A stretch of 64,000 bases of DNA, from NCBI GenBank assembly GCA_036873135.1, contig JAPTYO010000009.1, positions 33,186,756 to 33,250,755 of the forward strand, given 5' to 3'. A program made the position numbers and the translations under genes. Within the stretch, counting starts at the first letter, position 1, and each line of letters starts with the position of its first letter. The notes beneath the pieces are model-generated. The model had not been told where the DNA came from and ran no database searches. It saw only the letters and a program-made list of their open reading frames with translations. The DNA is from Clarkia xantiana subsp. parviflora (lineage: Eukaryota; Streptophyta; Magnoliopsida; Myrtales; Onagraceae). Of this stretch, positions 11,487 through 22,155 are shown piece by piece.

Positions 11487-12251
11487 TTAGTCATGTCCGT
11501 GGTGATACAGACTGTATGTGTACCTAGCTGATGTGGATGTTGGAACTCTTATATCCTTGGTGGTCTGACTTGCATGTCCTCCCTTAGTGGGGTGTATGTC
11601 CCATCTCTTTGCTGTGTTTGTTATTGCCTTGGAGGCACAAATTGTTGTCTTCCCATCTGGGGGTGGCCCTTGCTCTTCTCTCCTTTGTTCTTCTCGCTGC
11701 CCTGTTGGAGGGTGTGAGTAGTGTTTTTCTTCTGGGACTTGTTCTTCCTCATGAACTTCTTCTTCTTCATGATGGTGTTGCCTTCTCTGCCTGTTCCTCA
11801 GAGTCTCTCTGTAGGCTAGCAGCTCATCCAATGCGTTCATCAACCTCGGAGTCACTGTCTGTGCTCCTTGCGAGTATGCGGGCCTTGTGTTGGTTGTGTG
11901 GGCACGATTGTCGTTCCTTTGAGTCGGCATTCCATATGGATACCTTTGAGGTTGTGCCTCATAGTAGTACCCTTGTGGAGGTGCCGTGTATTGGGATGGC
12001 ACTCCTTGTTGCCCCTCCTGTCTATGTGGCTTCCTAGCCAATGGAGTTGAAGCTATGGAAGACTCAGCCCCAGCTGGGCGTGAAGGTCCTCCTCCTTGAT
12101 TGTTAGGCTGGGGTGCCTGTGGGGCTACCTGAGACTCTGGGTGTGCAGGCTGTTTCTCTGGGTTAGGCTGCCTTGCTGGAGTTATAGGCTGTCTCTCTTG
12201 CCTATTGCCCCCAGGTGGGCGATTATCTCTAGACGCTAAGCTGTTCGTAAT
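11487..12251 (-). pseudogene. gag of element I, N-terminal part only
   Basis: The translated sequence matches the disordered N-terminus of element A Gag (shared QYTAPPQGYYYEAQPQ and RNDNRAHTTNTRPAYSQGA). At the place of A's start codon (ATGGCG) this copy has ATTACG (12,249-12,251 reversed), so the start is lost. The frame remains open for more than 180 codons, with a Glu/His-rich stretch in the middle, and ends before any capsid domain. The element therefore cannot make a particle protein. Confidence 0.75.
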
Positions 12252-12276
12252 CGCTCTCGTGATTGCCAGGCTTTCT

Positions 12277-12302
12277 GTTCGAAGCCCACGGACGGCGCCA
12301 AG
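12277..12302 (-). other. Primer-binding site of element I
   Basis: CTTGGCGCCGTCCGTGGGC, minus strand, directly behind the 5' LTR. It differs from the element A site at a few bases. Confidence 0.75.
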
Positions 12303-13093
12303 TGTTAGGTTATAGGTTTCAGGTCAACGGGTCGCCGACCTAAATCCTACTCCTCACTGGTGAATTATCGGATCCGTGTTTCCTGAGCTTGGTTGTTCTG
12401 ATCCGTATCCTTCTGCCCTTATCCTTCTCTTCTCCACGTGCCCTGCAAGAGGGGCAATATCAAGCACGAAGGGGGGGGGGGGTGGTGCTTGATGTACCCT
12501 CTCCGATGCTTAAGTCAATACGTTTCTTAGAGAGATAAAGCTTAGAGAGATGTCAGAGCTAAATTGCACACTTAGTCAAGATGTCCAAATGAATGGTGGA
12601 AAGGTTGTATTTATAGGCAACGGTTCATTAAGGTGGCTTAATGACATCGTTAACTTTTAAACACAATTAATTAGCCCTTGATCACGTAATTAAAACCTTA
12701 AAGCACGGAGAGGTCGGCGGAAATAATCTATGTGCGGGAGTCGAGAAATGGAGCCGGGGCCCTTGGGGGCGGGGAGAAAATCCGATCCCCAAGGGTAGGG
12801 GTTGGGTGTAGCCACCCAACCCCTCCCTAGGGGAGATGGGTTGGCCAACCCTATCTCCCCTAGGGGAGATCGGGTTGGCTGACCCGATCTCCCCTAGGGG
12901 AGGTCGGGTGTGGCCACCCGACCTCACCTAGGTGAGTTCGCTGCGAGGCCCGGACGAGTATTTTCGTCTCGTCCGGACCGTTGGCGTTTCGGCGGGGTGT
13001 TTGGTTCGAAGTTTCGATTTATAAACATTAACGGGGTGATCAAAATAAAACGATTCGGAAGTCAACGGGTTCAAATTGGGCGTATATCCATCA
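12303..13093 (-). repeat. 5' LTR of element I
   Basis: On the minus strand it runs TGATGG to CTAACA. Three to four palindromic units around CCTAGG lie at 12,820-12,935, each built as GATCTCCCCTAGGGGAGATC or a variant, with GGCCAACC or GGCCACCC spacers. The G-tract hairpin has 9-bp arms at 12,459-12,467 and 12,485-12,493. Confidence 0.9.
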
Positions 13094-13098
13094 GCTCT

Positions 13099-13498
13099 GA
13101 TCGGAGGGATGATAGGCGTTCCTCGAAAAAGGACGGGCGGGAGGATCATGACATACCTCTCAACAGCTCTATGGCGGAGGTGTTAACGGTCATGGAGCGA
13201 CAGGGTATCTCTAGGTACCCCCCGAAGAAGGAAGGAGAGTTTTTGGGATCCCGCACCGATCGCTACTGTTGATTCCATCGCACGAATGGCCACGACACCA
13301 ATCATTGTCGGGAGCTGAAGAAGGAGATCGAAAAGCTAATTCAGAAAGGGAAGCTTAAGGAGTTTTTCGGGGAGAAGCGGTGCCGATCCCGTTCTCGATC
13401 CCGATCACGGTCCCGTTCCCGATCCCGTGATCGGTCCTCAAAGAAGAAGAGGTCCGACACAGAGTCTTCTGGTGCCTGTAAGGAGAACAGGGCACTAT
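13099..13498 (+). pseudogene. gag of element O, nucleocapsid part
   Basis: This continues the gag frame of 2,672-3,904 once element I is removed. It contains a degenerate zinc knuckle, FHRTNGHDTNHC near 13,275-13,310, whose first part is interrupted by TGA at 13,270 (probably CGA originally). Downstream, 13,378-13,440 codes for an arginine-serine dipeptide run (about eight RS pairs) and then a basic KKKR tract. The frame ends with TAA at about 13,498, and the protease frame begins close by in another register. RS runs are unusual in a retrotransposon nucleocapsid; they recall splicing factors, but no function can be inferred. Confidence 0.75.
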
Positions 13499-13502
13499 AA
13501 AT

Positions 13503-16500
13503 GTGATTCATGGAGGATTTGCCGTGGGGGGTGATACCTCGTCCTCCCGGGAGGTTTATGCCTCTAGAATTCCTATTGCTGTGGTGCTGGGTAAGAGGTC
13601 CCGATCCTGGACCCTGAAGGAAGAGATGGTGATCTCCTTTTCATCGGAGGATCTCGTAGGCGTGGAGACTTCGCACGATGACGCTCTGGTCGTGACCTTG
13701 GATGTGGATGGGTACGAGATGAAACAGATTCTGATCGATGGAGGGAGCTCCTCCGATATTCTGTTCATGGATGCATTGGAGGCCATGGGGAAAACGAAGA
13801 AAGACCTGAAGGAGGCGATCTTCCCGATGGTCAGATTCTCTGGCTCTAACTCATATCCGCTAGGAGTGATCACCTTACTAGTGGAGTTTGGTAGTGGGTG
13901 GAAATCGGAAAGGAGGAACGTGGAGTTTGTGGTAGTTGAGTCGGCGGGGACCTACAACGCGATTATCGGGAGAACTACCATCAACCCCCTGATGGCAGTT
14001 TCCTCGACTGTTCATCAGAAGATGAAGTTCCCGACTGACCATGGAGTCGGAGAGGTCAAGGGCGACCAGGTGGCTTCCAGAAAATGTTATGTCAACGCCA
14101 CCCGAAGGAGGAGACGAGAGGCCATGACTGTCCTCCAGAAAGATGCTGATCCTAGAGAGGAGTTTGGGCGTCCCGCCCCCGTGGAGGATCTGAAGGAAGT
14201 CGAGATTGACGGACCTCAGAGAAAGGTGAAAATCGGGTCTGCTTTGACCGAAGAGACAGCCCGAGAGTTGATCGATCTGCTGAAAAAATTCAAGGAGCTG
14301 TTTGCCTGGTCCCCGAGTGACATGCCAGGAATCAGCCCCGATGTGATCGTACACGAGTTGAAGATTGATCCCGCGATCAAGCCTATCGCACAGAAAAGGC
14401 GTCCGATGGGCACAGACAAGAGGATTGCAATCCAGCAGGAGGTGGGCAGATTGCTCTACGCTGGGTTTATCAAGGAGCTTCGATTCCAGACTTGGGTTGC
14501 TAACCCGGTGCTGGTAAGGAAGAGCAATGGGAAGTGGCGGATGTGTGTTGACTTCCGCGACCTGAATAAAGCTTGCCCGAAGGACTACTACCCGCTCCCG
14601 AGAATCGACCAGCTGGTGGATGCCACGTCGGGACATGAGCTGCTGAGCTTCATGGATGCGTACTCGGGCTATAATCAAATCAAAATGGCTAAAGAAGATG
14701 CTCCTCACACAGCATTTTATGCAGACAGTGACATCTATCACTACGATGTCATGCCTTTCGGGTTGATCAACGCCGGGGCAACCTACCAGCGGATGGTGAA
14801 CAAGCTGTTCGGAGATATGCTAGGGGAGACCATGGAGGCTTACGTGGATGATATGCTGGTGAAGTCCCGACAAGCTGAGGATCATGTGCACAACCTAGCC
14901 ATGGCGTTTGAGCGGATGATGCTTCATCAGGTTCGCTTAAACCCGACAAAATGCGCCTTCGGAGTCCACTCAGGGAAATTTCTGGGCTTTATGGTGAGTC
15001 AGAGAGGAATTGAGGTGAACCCCGAGAAGCTGAGAGCGATTGAGGAGATGCAGTCTCCGATAAACCATCGGGAGGTGCAAGTGCTGAATGGTCGACTAGC
15101 TGCGATGAATCGCTTCCTGTCTAAGGCAAGTGACCGGTCAATGCCATTTTTTGAAGTTCTGAGGGCCAAAAAAATGTTTGAGTGGACCGCCAAGTGTGAA
15201 GAGGCGTTCCAGGCACTCAAGCAACACCTTCGCACCCTCCCGCCGTTAGCGAAGCCGGTTCCAGGCGAGCCGCTATATCTTTACTTGGTTGTTTCTGAAT
15301 TTGCCATTAGCTCTGTGTTAGTGAAGGTTGTCGAGGGTAATCAAGTCCCCGTCTATTATGTAAGCAAGGCGTTTTCCAAATCTGAAATGAATTATCCCGC
15401 CGTTGAGAAGTATCTCTTTGCGTTGATTATTACTGCTCGGAAGCTGAGGCCTTACTTCCATGCGCATGAGATCACTGTGTTGACGAACCAGCCTCTGAAG
15501 CATTTTTTGAAACGACTGGATGCGTCGGGGAGATTAGTGAAATGGGAAATCGAGCTTAGTGAGTTTTGCATACACTTCGCTCCGAGAACGGCTATTAAGG
15601 GCCAGGCATTGGCAGATTTTATAGCAGAGTCTACAGCCCCCGATCTAGAAGAAGCGGGCCCTGTAGAGGGGGCAACCATGGAGGTCCCGATGGCAGAACA
15701 ACCAGAGATGGCAGAGCAATCAGAACAGCCAAACGAGGAAAATACTTGGGAGATGTACACGGATGGCTCCTCGAGTTCAGATGGATCAGGAGCAGGCTTT
15801 GTATTGATACCACCAGGCGGAGGTGAACCACTTCGATATGCCTTGGCCTTAACGTTTAAGGCCACGAACAACGAAGCTGAGTACGAGGCTCTTATCACGG
15901 GCCTAAAAATTGCCAAAGGTACGGGAGTTGCTCACTTGAGAGTGAAGTGCGACGCGGCCCTGATTGTAAACCAAGTCCAAGGGCGATACGAGGCGAAGAG
16001 CCCGACGATGAGGAAGTACCTACACGAGGTACATGTCTTGAAGTAGAGCTTTAAAAGCTTCGACATCGAGGCGATCCCGAGGGAAGAAAACGTGGAGGCA
16101 GATGCCTTGAGCAAATTTGCCTTGGGGGCACCCCTGGAGGAAAACCGGAAGGTGCACTTCTTAGAGAAGGTGATCTTGTCGACCACCGACCCAACACAGG
16201 TATGTGCTATTGAAGCAGGATCGGAGGAGGAGCCCACTTGGATGACCCCGATAGTCGCGTACCTGACTACGGGGTCAGTCCCCGATGATAGAGTAATAGC
16301 TGACAGGATACGTCGGATCGCGGCTAATTATGTGATGCTGGACAATCAGCTTTACAAGAAGGGCTGGTTCTCGACTCCGTACTTGAAGTGTGTGGCTGAG
16401 CCCGACACAAGTCGAATCCTGAAGGAGGTGCATGAAGGGGTCGCGGCTTGTCATGAAGGGGCCCGATCCATTATGAGGAAAGTGCTGAACTTGGGTTACT

Positions 16501-17472
16501 ATTGGCCTACGATGAGCAAAGAGGCAACGACGTTGGTCCGGTCCTATGACGCGTGCCAGAGGTACGCCCCGAGTATTGTGGCTCCGGCTGCTAATCTGAC
16601 ATCCATCAAGAGCGCTTGGCCCTTCGCGCAGTGGGGCATCGACTTGGTGGACCTCTTCCGCAAGCACAAGGTCAGTGTAAGTATTTGCTCGTAGCTATCG
16701 ATTATTTTTCAAAATGGATAGAGGCAAAGGCGTTGGCCAGAACGACGGGGAACCAGATCATCAAGTTCCTCCAGACCCATATTGTGTCCAGATACGGGAT
16801 TCCTAAGGTGGTGATCAGCGACAATGTTCCACCGTTTAACGGGTCTCAGGTGAAGGAGTATCTAGAGGAGTTGAACATCGAGCATCAGACAGTTTCTGTA
16901 CGCCATGCTCAGACTAATGGCCAGGTGGAATTGGCCAACAAAATCGTGATGGATGGCCTAAAAAGAGGGTCTATGCCTAAAAGGGCAAATGGCTGAACGA
17001 GCTGGAAAACGTGCTTTGGGCTGTTAGAACGACACCCAAACGATCAACTGGGGAGACTCTGTTTGGCCTTGTTTATGGCACGGAGGCTGTAGCTCCCGTG
17101 GAGGTAGCCGTGGCATCCCATCGGATGAGATATTACGAGCCTCTGACGAACGATGAAATGAGACGTCTGGACTTGGACTTACTTGAAGAGAAGAGGCGGG
17201 AAGCCGACGAAGTTCAGACTCGAATGCGTTTGGCGACGGCCAGGTATTACAATCGGCGAGTTAAGTCCCGACAATTCTTCGTCGGGGACCTGGTTTGGCG
17301 TCGCAACGAGTTCACCCTTTTGGATCGGATCAGCAAGATGTCACCAAAATGGGAAGGACCTTATAAGGTCGTGGGGATGCCAGCTCCGAATGCATACAAG
17401 TTGGAAGACCTCGATGGCAGAGTACTAAAGCATTCTTTTAGTGGCGAACACTTGAAGAAACACCATGCTTGA
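13503..17472 (+). pseudogene. pol polyprotein of element O
   Basis: Domains in order, numbered from 13,503: aspartic protease with DGGS at residue 79; reverse transcriptase with YVDD at about 447-450; gypsy RNase H about 585-705; second, archaeal-type RNase H with YTDGS at about 752-756 and ATNNEAEYEAL; integrase. The integrase zinc motif has Tyr where the first Cys is expected (SYDACQ). Core residues are D in WGIDLV, D in VISDN (followed by V instead of G) and E in NGQVE. The C-terminus has KWEGPYKV. The first frame stops at 16,046 (TAG) and resumes in the same frame. Frameshifts fall near 16,650 and 17,000. The double RNase H marks the Tat lineage. Enzymatically dead as a whole. Confidence 0.92.
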
Positions 17473-18030
17473 TGAAAAGTCGACTTAGGTGGTGCCCGAT
17501 GAAAGTCGCCTTAGGTGGTGCCCGATGAAAGTCGCCTTAAGTGGTGCCCGATGTAAAATCGCCTTAAGTGGTGTAAGCTATTTATCGTTTGATTCGATGT
17601 AAGCAAATTTTGTGCCATCAATAAATAAAGAGGTTGCTTCCAATCAGAGTTATTCTTAGATTTATTCTAAGCGTTATAAAGTCGCCTTAAGTGGTGCACG
17701 AGAAAAGTCGCCTTAAGTGGTGCACGAGAAAAGTCGCCTTGAGTGGTGCACGAGAAAAGTCGCCCTAAGTGGTGCACGAAATAAAGTCGTCTTAAGTGAT
17801 GCATGATTCTTAGATTTACTCTAAGTGCTGTTAAATTCGCCTTGAGTGGTGCACGAGATAAAGTCGTCTTAAGTGATGCACGAGATTAAGTCGTCTTAAG
17901 TGATGTTTGATTCTTGGATTTATTCTAAGTATTGGAAAGTCGCCTTAAGTGGTGCATGATGGTTAGTCACCTTAAGTGGTGCAAGTTAGTAAATCGTCTT
18001 AAGTGATGTATGAGAATATCTTAAGTGTCG
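17473..18030 (+). repeat. Roughly 26-bp tandem repeat of element O
   Basis: Units contain AAGTCGCCTTAAGTGGTGCA with changes such as GTCGTCTTAAGTGATG, interrupted by AT-rich spacers with AGATTTATTCTAAG. The array sits between the end of pol and the stop codon of the opposite-strand gene, and may form part of both 3' untranslated regions. Confidence 0.85.
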
Positions 18031-18176
18031 AGGTTTCGACTTAAGAAAGTATAGTAAAGCCACTTGGAGAAGTGCAATGAAAAAAAAATCGGAACTAAGA
18101 AAGTCTGATATTAATAGGGCTCGAAGGCCCGATGATTACAAAAGGAGGAGAATACAAGGACTCTAAAGATAAGCAG

Positions 18177-20877
18177 TTAGGCTTGGTCCTTGTTGGCGGC
18201 ATCAACGGGAGCTGGGTCCACGAGGTCGGTGGCAGAAGGCTCCACAGGTTCAGCCGCTGGAGGGTTGATTATCGGAGCATCGGCGCTTGGAGGCTCTGCT
18301 GCGTCTTCAACAATCGCGGGAGTGCTCCCCCCATCACTCTCCTCCGAGAGAGCAAAGTATTTCTTCGCGAAGGGAGCAAGAGAGGGAAACTTGTCGAAGT
18401 TGATGGCATCGCCATACTCCAGGTAGAGTTCCTCGACTGCGTTGAAGAGGGTGTTCTCCACCTCCGCGCTGCAGAACTTTACAGCATCAGCCTGGAAGTC
18501 TTCAGACCTCCGATAATCCTCCCGGCCCCTGGTCTCGGCCGCGACCAGCTGCGCGGGAACCCCCGCAACTTGCTCCTCCAGAGCCTTTTTCTCAAGGACC
18601 AGCTTGTCCTCAGCAACCCGCCGCTCCTGCTGCTCCCGCTTCAGGAGCCCCTCAAAGTCGCAGACCCGCTTATGGAGGTCCCGAGTCTTTCGGTCGAGGA
18701 TGGCCTGCTCCTTGACCAATTTTCCCCGTGAAGACTCAGAGGCCGCGAGATCCTCCTTAAGCTTGGCTGTGACCGCCCGCTCTTTCTCCAGGGCCTCCTC
18801 ATACGCAAGGAGGTACCCGATGGAACTGTTGATGTCCCCCATCTCCTGAGGAAAAAGGAAAATAAGTATTAGTAGAGGAACCATCGGATTTATTGATGAA
18901 GAAAAGTGGAAAGCTTACCTCTATCCGACGCATGCACATCTCCTTGACATCCCGGCGCATCTCCTCCCGATCTAAGGTAATCGGATACCTCATGGAAGGC
19001 AGGATTGAGCCTGCTACCAGGTGTAGGGCCAGCTTCGGATATGTGTCCCCTTGTCGGAGCTGGACCCCTTGCAGCGTCTGGATCGGGGTCCAGGGAGCGT
19101 CCTCCTGGTTGGAGTCGAAGGCCTTGTAGAAGCTCCCGTCGAGGGGAAGAGGAGAAGGGCCGCCTGGGAACGAGGAGGGGCGTGCCTCCGACCCACCCCG
19201 AGCTGGGGAAGGAGTGAAGTCGTGGGCGGGCGACGGTTGTCGCTGCGGTTGTGAAGAAGGCGAGGGGGGCAGCCCCTTGGAGGTTGGTTTCAGCGGGGAC
19301 TGCCCCGTCCTCCGACGATGGCGAAGGGAGCCACCCTCATCAGTCTCCTCGGAGGAGTCCAAGCTCTCCACCCGACGAAATTGTTCGCCGGTCGGGGTCC
19401 CACCACTGGAGAAAAGTGGTGCCCCTGCTGAAGGTGGCGCACCTGCTGAGGCTCCAGCACCCGACGAAGTCCTGGATTGGCCTGCACCTAAAGGACGAGA
19501 AGAGGCTTTAGAAATGTAATCAGGGAATTCATTAGAGCCCTTACACCAAACAATACGTCGGGAGACATATTGATCCTTCCCACGATAGTTGTAGTAGCCC
19601 GCCTTCAGGACACGAGGAGTTTCCCCTCGAAGGACTCGTTTGACGTCAGCAATGCGGGCCTCCATGGTCGAAGGAATCAACTCCTTCGGGACCATCTGCC
19701 TGTACAATTTAATAGCGAGGCGGAGCTTTTTACCTTCTTCAGCGTTTTGGACGTCGAAGAGCTTGTCCACCTCCACACGGCTTCGCTTGGGCCTCTCCGC
19801 AGAAGGAGATCCCGATAGAGCAGCGGCCTTCTTGGCGGACTTCCTCTTCCGCGTGGGGCGGACAGCATCGGTCTTCCCCTGCTTAAGGATCAGATTGGTC
19901 AGCACGGATACCTTCTTGGCTGCAAACAATAAAAGAAAAAGGGTTAGAGATTTACCCAGGGAACCATATTGGAGGGGCCGTCGAAAAGCTGCCCTCCGGA
20001 AACTACGTCGAGGAGTCGGATCCCGGCATTCACCAGGTCCCGCTCCACAAGAGAATTGGCGTCAAGGGGAGTGTAGGACTCCCCCCACCGGTAGAGCTGG
20101 ATGAGCTGAAGAGTCTGGAAGTCTTCGTCGGTGTAGGTGTGGAAGGCGGGAGGAGAATCCGCTTCCACCTCCCATCGGGGCCACGGGATTGAGGAGTTTT
20201 GGATGAAGAAGTAGCTCCTCTTCCACCCGCTGTTGTCGGACCCCGTGTCGACAAGGAGTCCCCGACACTTGACCACCTTCCAGGTGTCAGTGGTCCAGTT
20301 GCACAACCCGAGTTGCGTCTTGTTCCACTTCGGCATCCGGGGGTAGAAGGCGCAAACCCCCGCCTCGTTGCGCTTCATCCCGTAGAAGGTCCTGAAGAGC
20401 TTGAGGCTGTATACCCACTGCTGTCGGATGCAGAGGACCTGGAAGGCGTTCCACAGGCGTATGGCGTGCGGAGAGAAGGTGGTCGGATGCGTCTTGTAAT
20501 GCTGGCACATCTCGACCAGATTACCGCAAAAGGGGAATCTGATCCCCGCTGATATTTGCCCCGTAGAGACAAATACCTCCCCTTTCCGGGGACGAGTAAC
20601 CTCAAGGTTACCCAAGGGGCGGGGCCAGGGATACGGGAAACGAGGTTCCCAGGTAGAAGTGATGCATCCCTCCCGGAGAGCCGCATCATAGGCGGTGCTG
20701 GAAATTTCGTTCAGAGCATAGTCAAAGTTGAAGGGCTTCCTTCCCTCGGAACCAGATTCACTGTCTGAAATTAGCCATGGAAAGGGACATTGGGTTTTCC
20801 AGGAATTTGCAAACAAGCCAAGCAGAAATAAAGGGAGAAAACAGGCGAACAATAAAGAAGAAACCCTTACCAGACAT
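18177..20877 (-). CDS. Opposite-strand spliced gene of element O
   Basis: Minus-strand gene with host-like structure. Exon 1 (20,877-20,871, ATGTCTG) ends at a GTAAGG donor. After a 106-nt intron (20,870-20,765, ending TTTCAG), exon 2 opens with DSESGSEGRKPFNF and runs to about 19,956. It carries a globular domain (RFPYPWPRPLGN; GQISAGIRFPF; LFRTFYGMKR) like the family called putative gypsy type transposon (PF04195, by memory). A very short gap (19,955-19,920) separates exon 3, which holds the basic tract RPTRKRKSAKK and a Pro/Ser-rich linker. A 73-nt intron (18,918-18,846) leads to the last exon, a coiled coil of about 100 residues and an acidic tail. The basic tract suggests nuclear entry. 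Such antisense ORFs are known in Tat elements; the role is unknown. No stop breaks the exons apart from the doubtful short gap. Confidence 0.7.
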
Positions 20878-21049
20878 GATGGTTGAAGGCTGAGAGGATG
20901 AAGTTGACGTTGAAAAGTGCTTGGGAGAACAGGAGGCCGGAAGAGCGCTGAAGTCTTTGGAATCGCAGAAGCTTGAATTCTCAGAGAGGTTGCAGAGAGC
21001 TTTTGAAATTTCGGAGACGGTAAAAATGAAACTGTGCCCACGGTTAGGG

Positions 21050-21056
21050 TTTTATA
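21050..21056 (-). promoter_or_regulatory. TATA box of the opposite-strand gene of O
   Basis: TATAAAA on the minus strand lies about 175 bp before the ATG at 20,877. The intervening leader is CT-rich, typical of plant 5' untranslated regions. This suggests the gene is transcribed by its own promoter rather than by the LTR. Confidence 0.5.
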
Positions 21057-21425
21057 GACGAAGAGGACAATCGAAGGGACGCTTTTATCTGAATCGTCGA
21101 AGATGAAGCGTTCTGATCTTGACCGTTGAGATAGAACGTGCAGAATGGCAACGGGTGCAATAATGAAACGGCCTGAAAAGCACTTTTCAGAAAAAGCAGG
21201 CGCGAAAAATCAGGCACGGGTACTGAAGACGTCACTTCGTTATCTGCTGCATTTAATGGCTGGGGAACCGAGGAGTCCCTCTTGGATTTGGCAGTTATCC
21301 ACAAGGTATTGAGGAAACATAAACGAGAAGACTTGTGCTAAGTGACCATGCCAAGAGAAAGATCCCCGATTCCGACGTCGGGAGGTCGGGAGTTGAAAGA
21401 CACGACGAACTGAAAGTCCCTCATG

Positions 21426-21438
21426 TCTTGGGGGCAAA
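21426..21438 (+). other. Polypurine tract of element O
   Basis: TCTTGGGGGCAAA directly precedes the 3' LTR. Confidence 0.75.
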
Positions 21439-22155
21439 TGATGGGTTTCGCTTTGGCCGTTAGGCCCTTTAACAACGAGGAAACGGCGAACAGGCCCACT
21501 GGGCCCTAAATGGAGGTCAATATGACCCAGGTAAAGGGTCCCGACGTAGGGAGTCCCGATGATGAAAGGTCCCGACAGAGTCGGTCCCGATAGGTGAGCT
21601 GGAAGCTCCCGATGAGAAGCCTTTAAGTAGGCCCCGATGACGAATCCCTGAGAATGATTGGCCCTGTCACGATGACGAGGGGCCCCGAGCGGTGACACAA
21701 TGAGATAACTCTGGAGTCCACGATGTTAGTCGGGACTTGCTATCAGAGGTTAAGGCCGAGATACGCGGGGAATGGCCGAGATACGCGGAGTGTAGCTAAG
21801 ATACGCGAAGCATGGCCGAGATACGCGGGGCGTGGCCGAGATAGGCAAGATCATGGCCTAGATAGGCGGGATCGTGCCCGAGATACGCGGAATACAGGCT
21901 AACCACCCCCAACGGTTCACCAGGTAACTGAGGTACCTCTCCGCCTATAAAAAGGCAGAGGTCACCTCAGATCAATGACGTTTTGAGATACAATACTTGA
22001 GATTACTGCTTGCCAGTCCACACGAGATACTCATTTAAGCATCGGAGAGGGATTCTGGGTCACCGCCCGGTCTATCCCCTCTTGCAGGATTACGAGGAGC
22101 GAAGGAGCTAGGATCGCCGTCAAAGATCGTACCGGAGTTCCGTCGTGATCCAACA
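21439..22155 (+). repeat. 3' LTR of element O
   Basis: It starts TGATGGG and ends CCAACA and is followed by the target copy CCACC. It is closely similar to 1,939-2,635, with scattered substitutions and a different number of GAGATACGCG units (21,755-21,890). Confidence 0.9.

Larger units (their letters stand above)
3905..13093 (-). mobile_element. Element I: gag-only LTR element nested in O
   Basis: The LTRs are at 12,303-13,093 (5') and 3,905-4,626 (3'), read on the minus strand. The target duplication is GCTCT at 3,900-3,904 and 13,094-13,098. The outermost base pair at the left end is TT instead of TG. The interior holds a primer site, the N-terminal part of gag without its capsid domain, a decayed protease segment, 49-bp and 27-bp tandem repeats and part of the opposite-strand gene. 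No reverse transcriptase or integrase is visible. It is the youngest insertion of the stack, because it lies inside O, which lies inside A. Confidence 0.88.
1939..22155 (+). mobile_element. Element O: Tat-lineage Ty3/gypsy retrotransposon
   Basis: Two LTRs (1,939-2,635 and 21,439-22,155) are flanked by the 5-bp duplication CCACC (1,934-1,938 and 22,156-22,160). The order is LTR, primer site, gag, protease, reverse transcriptase, RNase H, second RNase H, integrase, tandem repeats, opposite-strand spliced gene, polypurine tract, LTR. The second RNase H and the opposite-strand gene are known traits of the Tat lineage. Without the inserted element I the copy would be about 11 kb. It is inactive: gag and pol carry stops and frameshifts and gag is split by I. 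Confidence 0.9.

Noticed and set aside
13556..15916. Minus-strand frames opposite the O pol gene
   Set aside because: They are shadows of the well-supported plus-strand pol and show no domain.
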